Below, piece after piece: positions 51,853 through 60,567 of a DNA stretch of 64,000 nucleotides; within the stretch, counting starts at the first letter, position 1, and the number at the start of each line of letters is the position of its first letter. Position numbers and translations under genes: made by a program. The notes beneath the pieces were generated by a model, which made no database searches, had not been told where the DNA came from, and saw nothing but the letters and a program-made list of their open reading frames with translations. Source of the DNA: Tersicoccus mangrovi (lineage in GTDB: Bacteria; Actinomycetota; Actinomycetes; Actinomycetales; Micrococcaceae). The stretch spans positions 439,408 through 503,407 of the forward strand of contig NZ_JBAJMW010000002.1 of NCBI RefSeq assembly GCF_036881825.1. Reading direction: 5' to 3'.

Positions 51853-52878
51853 TCAGTCTCGGTGCTCTTCGATTCTAGCACCCTCGCGCCCCACGGCGGG
51901 GGTGATCACCGTCCAGCGGTCGAGGTCGCCGACGCGGGCGAGGTGCTCCTCGATCGCCCGGACGACGGCGTCGTGCTGCCCGGCGTCGACGGCGAGTGTG
52001 AGGACGCTCGGGCCGGCGCCGGAGATGACGGTCGCGAAGCCGAGGGCGCGCAGGATGCGCAGCAGCTCGGCGCTGGCCGGCATCGCCTCGGCACGCACGT
52101 CCTGGTGCAGGTAGTCGCGGGTGGCGGGCAGTAGCAGCACCGGCGCGGTGGAGATCGCGTGCACGAGCAGGGCGGCGCGGCCGCTGTTGGCCGCCGCCTG
52201 GGCGTGGGCGACCGACGGCGGCAGCAGGGCCCGGCTGACCTCGGTGGACAGCTCCGTCGTCGGGATCGCCATCACGGGGCTGACGGCCGGGTCGACCGGG
52301 ACGACGGCGTGGCCGAACGTCTCGTCGTCGCGCTCCCACGAGAGCACGAGCGAGCCGAAGAGTGCGGGGGCGACGTTGTCCGGGTGGCCCTCGAGCCGGG
52401 AGCACCACTGGAAGATCTCCTCCTCGTCGGCACGTGCGTCGGCCGGGAGCAGGGCGTTGGCGGCGAGGACGCCGGAGACGATGGCCGCGGCGGAGGAGCC
52501 GAGGCCCCGGCCGTGCGGGATGACGTTGACGGCGCTCAGGTGCAGCGCGGGCGCCTCGTAGCCGGCGCGCTCGAGCGTGCGGCGGATGGTGCGGACGACG
52601 AGGTGGCGCTCGTCGGTGGGCACCTGACCGGCGCCCTCCCCCACCACGTCGACCGTCAGGGCGGCGCCGGGCGTCGTGTCGACGGTCAACTCGTCGCGCA
52701 CGTCCAGGGCCAGGCCGATGCAGTCGAAGCCGGGCCCGACGTTGCCGACCGTGGCGGGGACGCTGACGCGCACGCGCTGCCCGGCCGCGACCGGCGTCAG
52801 CCGCTCCTGCTCGTCGGGAACAGCACCGGGCACGGGCGCGGCGACGGGCAGCGTCTCGTCGGTGGTCACGCCGGTCAT
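51853..52878 (-). CDS. thrB: Homoserine kinase
   Basis: 341 residues, GHMP kinase: VGPGFDCIGLALD near the N-terminus, the ATP loop NVIPHGRGLGSSAAAIVSG, and a C-terminal VISGAGPSVLTLA. It phosphorylates homoserine for threonine synthesis. The last gene of argS-lysA-hom-thrC-thrB, 1 nt after thrC. The ATG is read by near-overlap re-initiation. Confidence 0.95.
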   Translation of the reverse strand: MTGVTTDETLPVAAPVPGAVPDEQERLTPVAAGQRVRVSVPATVGNVGPGFDCIGLALDVRDELTVDTTPGAALTVDVVGEGAGQVPTDERHLVVRTIRRTLERAGYEAPALHLSAVNVIPHGRGLGSSAAAIVSGVLAANALLPADARADEEEIFQWCSRLEGHPDNVAPALFGSLVLSWERDDETFGHAVVPVDPAVSPVMAIPTTELSTEVSRALLPPSVAHAQAAANSGRAALLVHAISTAPVLLLPATRDYLHQDVRAEAMPASAELLRILRALGFATVISGAGPSVLTLAVDAGQHDAVVRAIEEHLARVGDLDRWTVITPAVGREGARIEEHRD

Positions 52879-52879
52879 C

Positions 52880-53980
52880 TCACTGCAGTCCGAGCGCGTC
52901 GGCGACGCTCACGACGTCGAACGGGACGCGCGTCGGCTCGATCGCGGACCCGTCGGCCGACTTCAGCGCCCAGTCCGGGTCCTTCAGGCCGTGGCCGGTG
53001 ACGGTGATGACGATCGTCTGGCCGGGCTCGACCTCGCCCGCGGCGTGCTTCTTCAGCAGGCCCGCGACGCCCGCGGCGGAGGCGGGCTCGACGAAGATGC
53101 CCTCCTTCGCCGAGAGCCAGCGGTGGGCCTCGAGGATCTGCTCGTCGGTGACGGAGTCGATGAGCCCGCCCGACTCGTCGCGCGCGGCCTCGGCCTGCTC
53201 CCACGAGGCGGGATTGCCGATGCGGATCGCCGTCGCGATGGTGTCCGGCTCGGTGACCGGGTGGCCGAGCACGATGGGCGCGGCGCCGGCCGCCTGGAAG
53301 CCCCACATCCGCGGGCGACGGGTGGCCACCGGGGCCACGGTCTCCCCCGCCTGGTTCTCCCACGGCGTCGAGTACTCGACGTAGCCGCGCCAGTAGGCGG
53401 TGATGTTGCCGGCGTTGCCGACGGGCAGCAGGTGCAGGTCCGGGGCGTCGCCGAGCGCGTCGACGACCTCGAACGAACCCGTCTTCTGGCCCTCGATGCG
53501 CGCCGGGTTGACCGAGTTGACGAGGAACACCGGGTAGGCCTCGGCGAGCTTGCGGGCCACCTCGAGGCAGTTGTCGAAGTTGCCGTCCACCTGCAGCAGG
53601 GTGGCGCCGTGGGCGAGCGCCTGGCTGAGCTTGCCGAGGGAGATCTTGCCCTCGGGCACGAGGACGGCGCAGGTCAGGCCGGCCTGCTTGGCGTAGGCCG
53701 CCGCGGAGGCGGAGGTGTTGCCGGTCGACGCGCACACGACGGCCTGGGCGCCGGCGGCCTTCGCCGCCGTCATCGCCATGGTCATGCCGCGGTCCTTGAA
53801 GGACCCGGTGGGGTTCATGCCCTCGACCTTGATGCGCACGTCGCAGCCGGTCAGCGCGGAGAGGTGCTGGGCCGGCACGAGCGGGGTGCCGCCCTCGCCG
53901 AGGGTCACGACCTCGGTCTGCTCGGTGACCGGCAATCGGTCGGCGTACTCGCGGATCACGCCGCGCCACTGATGAGCCAT
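52880..53980 (-). CDS. thrC: Threonine synthase
   Basis: 366 residues. The PLP lysine is in NPTGSFKDRGMTMAM, followed by CASTGNTSASAAAYA and LLPVGNAGNITAYWRG for phosphate and cofactor binding. It converts O-phosphohomoserine to threonine. The short type, as in actinobacteria and plants. 1 nt after hom. Confidence 0.96.
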   Translation of the reverse strand: MAHQWRGVIREYADRLPVTEQTEVVTLGEGGTPLVPAQHLSALTGCDVRIKVEGMNPTGSFKDRGMTMAMTAAKAAGAQAVVCASTGNTSASAAAYAKQAGLTCAVLVPEGKISLGKLSQALAHGATLLQVDGNFDNCLEVARKLAEAYPVFLVNSVNPARIEGQKTGSFEVVDALGDAPDLHLLPVGNAGNITAYWRGYVEYSTPWENQAGETVAPVATRRPRMWGFQAAGAAPIVLGHPVTEPDTIATAIRIGNPASWEQAEAARDESGGLIDSVTDEQILEAHRWLSAKEGIFVEPASAAGVAGLLKKHAAGEVEPGQTIVITVTGHGLKDPDWALKSADGSAIEPTRVPFDVVSVADALGLQ

Positions 53981-53981
53981 C

Positions 53982-55352
53982 TCAGGCCCCTTCCACTCGC
54001 AGGATGCTGGTGACCTCGTGCACGACGTCGAGCTGCCCGACGGCCTCGACGGTGCGGCGCAGGGCCGTGTCGAGGGCCCGGTGCGTGACGATGCGCAGTT
54101 CGGCGTCGCCGCCGGCGCGCTCACCGTCTCCCTCGCTCTGCGCCCCCGCCGTCTCGTCGCCCGCGCCGTCGGTGTGCGTCGACTGGCGCATCGTCTCGAT
54201 GGAGACGCCGTGGTCCGCGAAGACGGCGGCGATCGCGGCGAGCACGCCGGACGCGTCGGCGACGCGCAGGCCGATCGCATAGCTGGTGACGACGGCCTCG
54301 AGCCCGACCGGGGTGACGTGCGCGCCGACGCTCTCGGTGACGCCCGGGCCGCCGAGCACCCGGCGGCGGGCGGAGCTGACGATGTCGCCGAGCACCGCGG
54401 ACGCGGTGGGCACCCCGCCGGCACCGGCGCCGTAGAACATGAGGGACCCGGCGTACTCGGCCTCGATGTAGACGGCGTTGTACGCGCCGCGCACGGAGGC
54501 GAGCGCGTGCTCGCGCGGCAGGAGCGTCGGGTGGACGCGGACGGCGACGCCGCGGTCGCCGTCGGACGCGCCCTGATCCGCGGGGTTCGCGGGCACGGTC
54601 TCGCAGATGGCGAGGAGCTTGATCACGTAGCCGGCATCGCGCGCGGCGGCGACGTCCTCGGCGGTGATCGCGGTGATGCCCTCGCACCAGACGTGCGCCC
54701 GGTCGAAGCTGGTGTGGAAGGCGAGCGAGGCCAGGATGGTGGCCTTTGCGGCGGCGTCCAGGCCCTCGACGTCCGCCGTCGGGTCCGCCTCGGCGTACCC
54801 GAGGCGCTGTGCGTCGGCCAGCGCGTCGGCGAAGGAGGCGCCCGTGGCGTCCATCGCGTCGAGGATGTAGTTGGTGGTGCCGTTGACGATGCCGAGGACC
54901 TTGGTGATGTTGTCCCCGGCGAGGTTGTCGCGCACGGGCCGGATGATCGGGATGGCCCCGGCGACGGCCGCCTCGTAGGCCAGCTGCACGCCCGCGTCCT
55001 CGGCCGCCGCGTACAGCTCGGGGCCGTGCTCGGCGAGCAGCGCCTTGTTGCCGGTGACGACCGTGGCGCCGGAGGCGAGCGCGGCGAGGATCAGCGTGCG
55101 GGCCGGCTCGATGCCGCCCATCAGCTCCACGACGAGGTCCGCGCCGGCCATCACGGCCTCGGCGTCGGTGCTCAGCAGCTCCCGCGGCAGGTCCACGGCG
55201 CGGGGGGCGTCGACGTCGCGCACGGCGATGCCGGTCAGCGCCAGGCGGGCGCCCACGCGCCCGGCGAGCGCGTCGGCGTCCTCGAGCAGGATCCGCGCCA
55301 CCTGGGCACCGACGTTGCCGGCCCCGAGCAGGGCGACCTTCAGCGTCTCCAT
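53982..55352 (-). CDS. hom: Homoserine dehydrogenase with ACT domain
   Basis: 456 residues. NAD(P) motif VALLGAGNVGAQVA, NGTTNYILDAM, GYAEADPTADVEGLDAAAKA with the catalytic Lys, and a C-terminal ACT domain (about 360-456) for threonine feedback. That domain contains a charged insertion, AGDETAGAQSEGDGER. Overlaps the lysA stop by 1 nt (TGATG). Confidence 0.95.
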   Translation of the reverse strand: METLKVALLGAGNVGAQVARILLEDADALAGRVGARLALTGIAVRDVDAPRAVDLPRELLSTDAEAVMAGADLVVELMGGIEPARTLILAALASGATVVTGNKALLAEHGPELYAAAEDAGVQLAYEAAVAGAIPIIRPVRDNLAGDNITKVLGIVNGTTNYILDAMDATGASFADALADAQRLGYAEADPTADVEGLDAAAKATILASLAFHTSFDRAHVWCEGITAITAEDVAAARDAGYVIKLLAICETVPANPADQGASDGDRGVAVRVHPTLLPREHALASVRGAYNAVYIEAEYAGSLMFYGAGAGGVPTASAVLGDIVSSARRRVLGGPGVTESVGAHVTPVGLEAVVTSYAIGLRVADASGVLAAIAAVFADHGVSIETMRQSTHTDGAGDETAGAQSEGDGERAGGDAELRIVTHRALDTALRRTVEAVGQLDVVHEVTSILRVEGA

Positions 55353-56878
55353 CACACGTCCGTCTCTCCCACGGCGTCCGGGACGTCCCGGGCCAGCAGG
55401 TCGGTCTCGGTCTCGCCGCGCACGATGGGGCGGGCCGATCCGTCGCGGACCGCCGTCACCCCCGGCCGCGGCAGGTAGTTGTAGTTGCTCGACAGGGACC
55501 AGCAGTAGGCCCCGGTCGCGGGCACGGCGAGCACGTCGCCGACCCGCAGGTCGCCGGGCAGGTAGACGTCGCGCACGACGATGTCCCCGCTCTCGCAGTG
55601 CTTGCCGACCACCCGGCACAGCGCCGGTCCGGCGGTCGAGGTGCGGGAGGCGAGCACCGCGGAGTAGTCGGCGTCGTACAGCACGGGGCGGGGGTTGTCG
55701 CTCATCCCGCCGTCGACGGAGACGTAGCGGCGGATCGCCGTCGCGGCGTTCTGCCCCTCGGCGACGTCGACGCGGACGTCCTTGATGGTGCCCACGGTGT
55801 AGAGGGTGATGCCGGCGGTGCCGACGATCGCCCGGCCCGGCTCGATCGAGATGTGCGGCACGGCCAGGCCGAGGTCGGCGCAGGTCCGGCGCACGACGGC
55901 GGCGGTCGCGGTGGCGATCTCCGCCGGCTCGCGCGGGGTGTCCCCGGGCACGTAGGCGATGCCGTGCCCCCCACCGAGATCCAGCTCGGGCAGTTCGACG
56001 CCGTGCCGGTCCTTGACGTGCGCGAGGAACGCGAGCAGGCGGCGGGCCGCCGCCTCGAAGCCGTCCGGCTCGAAGATCTGCGAGCCGATGTGGCAGTGCA
56101 CGCCGATCAGGTCGATGTGCTCGGCGGCCACGGCGGCGTCGACGGCGGCCTCGGCGGGCGACCCGGTGAAGCCGGCCTCGCTGGTCTCCTGCGTGTCCCC
56201 CGTGAGGGAGAGGCCGAACTTCTGGTCCTCGTGGGCGGTGGCGATGAAGTCGTGGGTGTGGGCGTGCACGCCCGGGGTCAGCCGCAGCATCACGGGGGCG
56301 CGGACGCCGCGCCGGGCCGCCACGGCTTCGATGCGGGCGATCTCGGGCAGGCTGTCGGCGACGATCCGCGCGACGCCGACGTCGAGGGCGCGCTCGAGCT
56401 CGGCGTCGGACTTGTTGTTGCCGTGCAGGCCCATCCGGGGACCGGGCACGCCCGCGCGCAGGGCGACCAGCATCTCGCCGCCGGACGCGGTGTCCAGGCA
56501 CAGGTCCTCCTCGATCACCCAGCGGGCGACCGCGGTGCACAGGAACGCCTTGCCGGCGTAGTACACGTCGACCGTGGTGCGCTGGGCCTCGTCGTCGCCG
56601 GCAGCGAACGCCGCGGTGAAGGCGTCGCGGAAGGCCCGGGCACGGGTGCGGAACTCGTCCTCGGAGAGCACGTAGGCCGGGGTGCCGAGGCGCTCGGTCA
56701 GCTCGGTGAGGCCCACGCCGCCGACGGTCAGGGCACCGGCGTCGTCACGCGCGGCGTCGGCCGGCCAGAGGCCCGGCACGAGCGCGTTCACGTCGTCGGG
56801 GACGGCGAGCCAGGCAGGGGCCAACGGGCTCGCGCCCTCCGCGCCGGTCCCGGCCGCGCTGTTCTCCTGCGCGTTCAC
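55352..56878 (-). CDS. lysA: Diaminopimelate decarboxylase
   Basis: 508 residues with an N-terminal extension of about 60 before TPAYVLSEDEFR. The PLP lysine is in VYYAGKAFLC, and HCHIGSQIF, DLGGGHGIAY, EPGRAIVG and GKHCESGD follow. It makes lysine from meso-diaminopimelate. The GTG start overlaps the argS stop by 4 nt. Confidence 0.95.
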   Translation of the reverse strand: MNAQENSAAGTGAEGASPLAPAWLAVPDDVNALVPGLWPADAARDDAGALTVGGVGLTELTERLGTPAYVLSEDEFRTRARAFRDAFTAAFAAGDDEAQRTTVDVYYAGKAFLCTAVARWVIEEDLCLDTASGGEMLVALRAGVPGPRMGLHGNNKSDAELERALDVGVARIVADSLPEIARIEAVAARRGVRAPVMLRLTPGVHAHTHDFIATAHEDQKFGLSLTGDTQETSEAGFTGSPAEAAVDAAVAAEHIDLIGVHCHIGSQIFEPDGFEAAARRLLAFLAHVKDRHGVELPELDLGGGHGIAYVPGDTPREPAEIATATAAVVRRTCADLGLAVPHISIEPGRAIVGTAGITLYTVGTIKDVRVDVAEGQNAATAIRRYVSVDGGMSDNPRPVLYDADYSAVLASRTSTAGPALCRVVGKHCESGDIVVRDVYLPGDLRVGDVLAVPATGAYCWSLSSNYNYLPRPGVTAVRDGSARPIVRGETETDLLARDVPDAVGETDV

Positions 56879-58524
56879 ATGCGCTCCGGCGCGGAGACGC
56901 CGAGCAGGCCCAGGCCGTTGGCGAGCACCTGGCGGGTCGCGTCGTTGAGCCAGCGGCGGGTCCGGTGCGTGTCGGTGACCTCCTCGCCGGACAGCGGCGT
57001 CACGCGGCGCACGTCGTACCAGCGGTGGTAGGTGCCGGCGAGCAGCTCGAGGTGGCGGGCCACGCGGTGCGGCTCGCGGAACTCGGCGGCCTGGGCGACG
57101 ACGCCCGGATACTGGCCGAGCGCGGCCAGCAGCGCGGATTCGGTCGGGTGGTCGAAGAGGGACGCGTCGAACGCCTCGGCGCTGCGGTGCACCCCGGCGG
57201 CGTCGGCGTTGCGGCCGACGGCGCACGTGCGGGCGTGGGCGTACTGCACGTAGAACACGGGGTTGTCGTTCGAGTGCCGGACGAGCAGGTCAAGGTCGAT
57301 GTCGATGTTCGAGTCGACGGAGTAGCGGGTCAGCGCGTAGCGCGCGGCGTCGACGCCGACCGCCTCGACGAGGTCCTCCATCGTCACCACGGTGCCCGCG
57401 CGCTTGGACATCCGCATCGGCTTGCCGTCGCGCACGAGGTTGACCATCTGCCCGATGAGCACCTCGACCCGGTCCGGGTCGTCGCCCAGCGCCGCGGCGG
57501 CGGCCTTGAGCCGGGCCACATAGCCGTGGTGGTCCGCGCCGAGCATGTAGAGGCAGAGGTCGAACCCGCGTGAGCGCTTGTCCTTGAAGTAGGCGATGTC
57601 CCCGGCGATGTAGGCGGCGTGCCCGTCGGACTTGATCACGACGCGGTCCTTGTCGTCGCCGTAGTCCGTGGACCGCAGCCACCACGCGCCGTCGGCGAAG
57701 TAGAGGGTGTCGGAGGCCTTCAGCTGCTCGAGCAGGGTCTCGACGGCGCCCTCGGTGAAGAGCGAGTCCTCGTGGAAGTAGACGTCGAAGTCGACGCCGA
57801 ACTGGTGCAGGGACCGCTTGATCTCGTCGAACATCAGCGTGACGCCGACCTTGCGGAACACCTCCTGCGGGTCCGGGTCGGTCAGGGCGTCCGGGCGCAG
57901 CCGCAGCACCTGGTCGGCGATCTCGGCGATGTACTCGCCGCCGTAGCCGTCCGCCGGCGCCGGCTCACCGTTCGCGCGGGCCAGCAGCGACCGGGCGAAC
58001 CGGTCGATCTGCGCGCCGTGGTCGTTGAAGTAGTACTCGCGGGCGACGTCGGCGCCCTGCGCGGTGAGCACGCGGGCCAGCGCGTCGCCGACCGCGGCCC
58101 AGCGGGTGCCGCCGAGGTGGATCGGCCCGGTGGGGTTGGCGGAGACGAACTCGAGGTTGACCCGGGTCCCGGTCATCGCCGTGCCGGTGCCGAAGGCCGT
58201 CCCGGCCTCGACGACGGTGCGGGCCAGTTCACCGGCGGCCGCGGTGTCGAGGACGATGTTCAGGAAGCCCGGGCCGGCGATGTCGACCGAGGCGACGCCG
58301 TCCACGGCGGCCAGGCGGCCCTGGAGGAGGGCCGCGATCTCGCGCGGCGGCAGGCCCGCCGGCTTGGCCAGCTGGAGGGCGATGTTGGTGGCCCAGTCCC
58401 CGTGCTCCCGGTTCTTCGGTCGCTCCACACGCACCGCCGGGACCGTCGTCAGCGCCAGGTCGCCGGCGTCGACGGCGGCCTGCAGGCACGCAGCAAGAGC
58501 GGAGGAGAGTTCTTCGGGAGTCAC
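56875..58524 (-). CDS. argS: Arginyl-tRNA synthetase
   Basis: 549 residues, class I. The HIGH-type motif is ANPTGPIHLGG, the KMSK-like motif is MRMSKRAGT, and a C-terminal anticodon-binding DALR domain closes the protein. The first gene of the argS-lysA-hom-thrC-thrB operon, the same order as Rv1292-Rv1296. The GTG start is 6 nt after a TACCCT box. A frame extension upstream lacks support. Confidence 0.96.
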   Translation of the reverse strand: MTPEELSSALAACLQAAVDAGDLALTTVPAVRVERPKNREHGDWATNIALQLAKPAGLPPREIAALLQGRLAAVDGVASVDIAGPGFLNIVLDTAAAGELARTVVEAGTAFGTGTAMTGTRVNLEFVSANPTGPIHLGGTRWAAVGDALARVLTAQGADVAREYYFNDHGAQIDRFARSLLARANGEPAPADGYGGEYIAEIADQVLRLRPDALTDPDPQEVFRKVGVTLMFDEIKRSLHQFGVDFDVYFHEDSLFTEGAVETLLEQLKASDTLYFADGAWWLRSTDYGDDKDRVVIKSDGHAAYIAGDIAYFKDKRSRGFDLCLYMLGADHHGYVARLKAAAAALGDDPDRVEVLIGQMVNLVRDGKPMRMSKRAGTVVTMEDLVEAVGVDAARYALTRYSVDSNIDIDLDLLVRHSNDNPVFYVQYAHARTCAVGRNADAAGVHRSAEAFDASLFDHPTESALLAALGQYPGVVAQAAEFREPHRVARHLELLAGTYHRWYDVRRVTPLSGEEVTDTHRTRRWLNDATRQVLANGLGLLGVSAPERM

Positions 58525-58530
58525 CCGTTC

Positions 58531-58536
58531 AGGGTA
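58531..58536 (-). promoter_or_regulatory. Predicted -10 box, leaderless start of the argS operon
   Basis: TACCCT on the minus strand, GAACGG, then GTG at 58524. Confidence 0.6.
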
Positions 58537-58591
58537 CCGGCGCGGCGTGGCGCCCCCGAATCGTTGCGTCGTCGTGCTCCCCCTCATCGCC

Positions 58592-58656
58592 GACTGGTCG
58601 GACGATGGCGGTTTCACGACTCTCGACGGCGCAGAACCGCCGATTTCCGACCAGTC
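58592..58656. terminator. Large hairpin between the MFS gene and argS
   Basis: The left arm (58592-58614, GACTGGTCGGA...GGCGGTTT) and right arm (58633-58656, AGAACCGCC...TCCGACCAGTC) pair over about 20 of 23 positions around an 18-nt loop. It lies downstream of the MFS gene and probably ends its transcript. It has the look of an intergenic palindromic element. Confidence 0.65.
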
Positions 58657-58671
58657 ACCGAGCCGAGAGGA

Positions 58672-59964
58672 TCAGGGGCGGGCCAGCTGGTCCTCGAGCA
58701 TCCGCGGCCGGCAGCACACCGCGCCGCCGATCGCGACGACCACGAGTCCCCCGCACAGCAGCAGCGTCGGCGCGAACCAGCCGCCGGTGGCCTCGTGGAT
58801 GATGCCGACGAACAGGGGCCCGAGGCACGCGAACCCGTAGCCGAGGCCCTGGGCGAAGCCCGAGAGCGCCTGGGCGCCGCGGTAGGTGCGGGTGCGCAGG
58901 TTGATCAGGACGAGGGCGAGCGGGAAGCTCGCCTGGCCGACGCCGAGCAGGCACACCCACAGCCACACCGTGCCGGGGGGCGAGCCGAGCAGGCCGAAGT
59001 AGGCGACGGCGTAGGTGACGACACCGGTCAGGCACAGCGGGTACGGGTTGCGCATCCGGGCGGCGAACACGGGGACGATGAGGCTCAGCGGCATCCCGAT
59101 GAAGGCGAAGAGGGAGAGCATCGCCCCGCCGCCCGCGCGGTCCAGCCCGGCGTCGCGGACGATCTGCGGGAGCCACGTGAACATCGAGAAGGTGTTGAAC
59201 GAGGTGAAGCCCATCATCGCGACCAGTCCCCACGCCAGCGGCGAGCGCCAGGGCTTGAGGGCGACCTCCGGCTCGGCCGGGTCGGCGCCGTGCTCGACGG
59301 GGTGGGGCTCAGCGTTGTGGGTTTCGAGGGCGGCAGCGTCGTCGTCGCTCCCCGGCACCGCCGCCTCGGGCGCCGGCCCGCGCGGGCCCGTCGATCGGCC
59401 GCGGGACCGCACCAGGCCGAGCCACGGCAGCGCCGCGACGAAGCAGGCGATGGCCCACGCGCCGGTGGACACCCGCCAGTCGGTGGCCTCGGCGAGCGGT
59501 ACCGCGACCAGCGGCGGGACGGCGGTGCTCAGCGCGAGGATCGTCACGTAGAGCGCGGTGACCGAGCCGATGGCGTCCGGGAAGTACTTCTTCACGAGCG
59601 GTGGCAGCAGCACGTTGCCCACCCCGAGGCCCGCGACCGCGAGCACCGACAGGGCGAGGAAGACCCCGGTGTCCGAGGTGAGGGCCCGGCCCACCTGGCC
59701 GACGACCGAGACGGCCATCGCGAGGACGGCGAGCCACTCCCCGCCGATCCGGCGCAGCGCGACGGGTGTGAGCACCCCGAAGACGGCGAAGGCGATGGGC
59801 GGCAGCATGCCGAGCAGGCCCGTCGTCGTGGCGTTGAGCGGGACGTCGCGGGCGATCGCGCTGACCAGCGGCGTGACGTCGGTGACGGCCACCCGGAGGG
59901 TGAACGCCAGCAGCATGATCCCGGCCAGGGCCAGCAGCCGGCCCTTCCAACGCGTCCACTTCAC
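58672..59964 (-). CDS. MFS transporter (CynX/NimT-like)
   Basis: 430 residues with twelve helices. The N-terminus LAGIMLLAFTLRVAVTDVTPLVSAI and the block PLAEATDWRVSTGAWA fit the CynX/NimT group. A central cytoplasmic loop (about 200-235) is unusually long and acidic. Members carry cyanate, 2-nitroimidazole or other small organics. The cargo is unknown. The GTG start is 6 nt from a TAGCCT box. Confidence 0.85.
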   Translation of the reverse strand: MKWTRWKGRLLALAGIMLLAFTLRVAVTDVTPLVSAIARDVPLNATTTGLLGMLPPIAFAVFGVLTPVALRRIGGEWLAVLAMAVSVVGQVGRALTSDTGVFLALSVLAVAGLGVGNVLLPPLVKKYFPDAIGSVTALYVTILALSTAVPPLVAVPLAEATDWRVSTGAWAIACFVAALPWLGLVRSRGRSTGPRGPAPEAAVPGSDDDAAALETHNAEPHPVEHGADPAEPEVALKPWRSPLAWGLVAMMGFTSFNTFSMFTWLPQIVRDAGLDRAGGGAMLSLFAFIGMPLSLIVPVFAARMRNPYPLCLTGVVTYAVAYFGLLGSPPGTVWLWVCLLGVGQASFPLALVLINLRTRTYRGAQALSGFAQGLGYGFACLGPLFVGIIHEATGGWFAPTLLLCGGLVVVAIGGAVCCRPRMLEDQLARP

Positions 59965-59970
59965 CCTGCG

Positions 59971-59976
59971 AGGCTA
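59971..59976 (-). promoter_or_regulatory. Predicted -10 box, leaderless start of the CynX-like gene
   Basis: TAGCCT on the minus strand, CGCAGG, then GTG at 59964. Confidence 0.6.
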
Positions 59977-60059
59977 ACGGCTGGTGAGCGCCTCGGACGC
60001 GCCCGCCCGGACGTGCTCCGTCGCACCGCGCGGATTGGGTGTCCGGGCCGCGACGCTGG

Positions 60060-60065
60060 TACGCT
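60060..60065 (+). promoter_or_regulatory. Predicted -10 box of tRNA-Arg
   Basis: TACGCT lies 13 nt before the mature tRNA 5' end, with TTGGGT 19 nt further upstream as a possible -35 box. Confidence 0.45.
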
Positions 60066-60078
60066 GAGGGACGCACCA

Positions 60079-60151
60079 GCCCGCGTAGCTCAGTGGATAG
60101 AGCGTCTGCCTCCGGAGCAGAAGGTCGTAGGTTCGAATCCTGTCGCGGGCA
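60079..60151 (+). tRNA. tRNA-Arg (anticodon CCG)
   Basis: The acceptor stem GCCCGCG/CGCGGGC, D arm GCTC...GAGC, anticodon stem TCTGC/GCAGA with loop CTCCGGA, and T arm GTAGG-TTCGAAT-CCTGT all fold. Anticodon CCG reads CGG arginine codons, frequent in this GC-rich genome. The 3' CCA is encoded (60152-60154). Confidence 0.97.
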
Positions 60152-60169
60152 CCAGCTGACATCGCTGAA

Positions 60170-60203
60170 CGAGAGCCCGGACCCGCGAGGGTCCGGGCTC
60201 TCG
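60170..60203. terminator. Terminator between tRNA-Arg and the convergent small gene
   Basis: A 15-bp stem built on GAGAGCCCGGACC and its complement with a GCGA tetraloop, 15 nt after the CCA end. Confidence 0.85.
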
Positions 60204-60208
60204 CCGTC

Positions 60209-60490
60209 TCAGGACCCGGCCGCGCCGGTCGGGACCGCGGGCACCTGCCACGGACGGCGTCGCGCCCGCGGCACCGGGTGGACCGGGACGGCGTCGACGA
60301 CCCGGTTGCGGATGGTCCCGAGGCGCTCGCCGTCGAGGGCGACGACGTCGTCGGTCAGCTGCTGCTGCGCCCACGCCGGATCGGTCAGGGTGCGGAGCAC
60401 GTCCGTGCCGGGTTCGAACAGGCGGCCGTGGTCGCCGTCGACGACACCGCTGCGCGGGACGCCGTCGTGCATGAGCCGGAAGATACGCAT
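60209..60490 (-). CDS. Small protein resembling only the N-terminal domain of fumarylacetoacetate hydrolases
   Basis: 93 residues. MRIFRLMHDGVPRSGVVDGDHGRLFEPG resembles the N-terminal region of FAH family proteins; in parts, MRIFRLMHDG and SGVVDGDHG. No catalytic FAH domain follows and the C-terminus is Arg/Pro-rich. A ribosome binding site GGAGGCTCG precedes the ATG, so the frame may be translated. It could be a remnant. The function is not known. Confidence 0.5.
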   Translation of the reverse strand: MRIFRLMHDGVPRSGVVDGDHGRLFEPGTDVLRTLTDPAWAQQQLTDDVVALDGERLGTIRNRVVDAVPVHPVPRARRRPWQVPAVPTGAAGS

Positions 60491-60555
60491 CGAGCCTCCT
60501 CGTCGGGGCGCCGTCGCCCCGGTCCTCCCGCATCATGCCGGGTCGGCCACCATGA

Positions 60556-60561
60556 CAGGAT
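60556..60561 (+). promoter_or_regulatory. Predicted -10 box, leaderless start of the YbaK gene
   Basis: CAGGAT, preceded by TGA as an extended element, then 6 nt and the ATG at 60568. Confidence 0.45.
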
Positions 60562-60567
60562 CGGCCC

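Noticed and set aside
52880..58524. A threonine or lysine riboswitch or leader peptide in the thr/lys operon
   Set aside because: argS begins 6 nt after its -10 box and the genes are joined with 0-1 nt gaps or overlaps, which leaves no room for a leader.
60079..60203. tRNA-Arg as an attachment site of an integrated element
   Set aside because: No second copy of the tRNA 3' end and no integrase were seen within the window.
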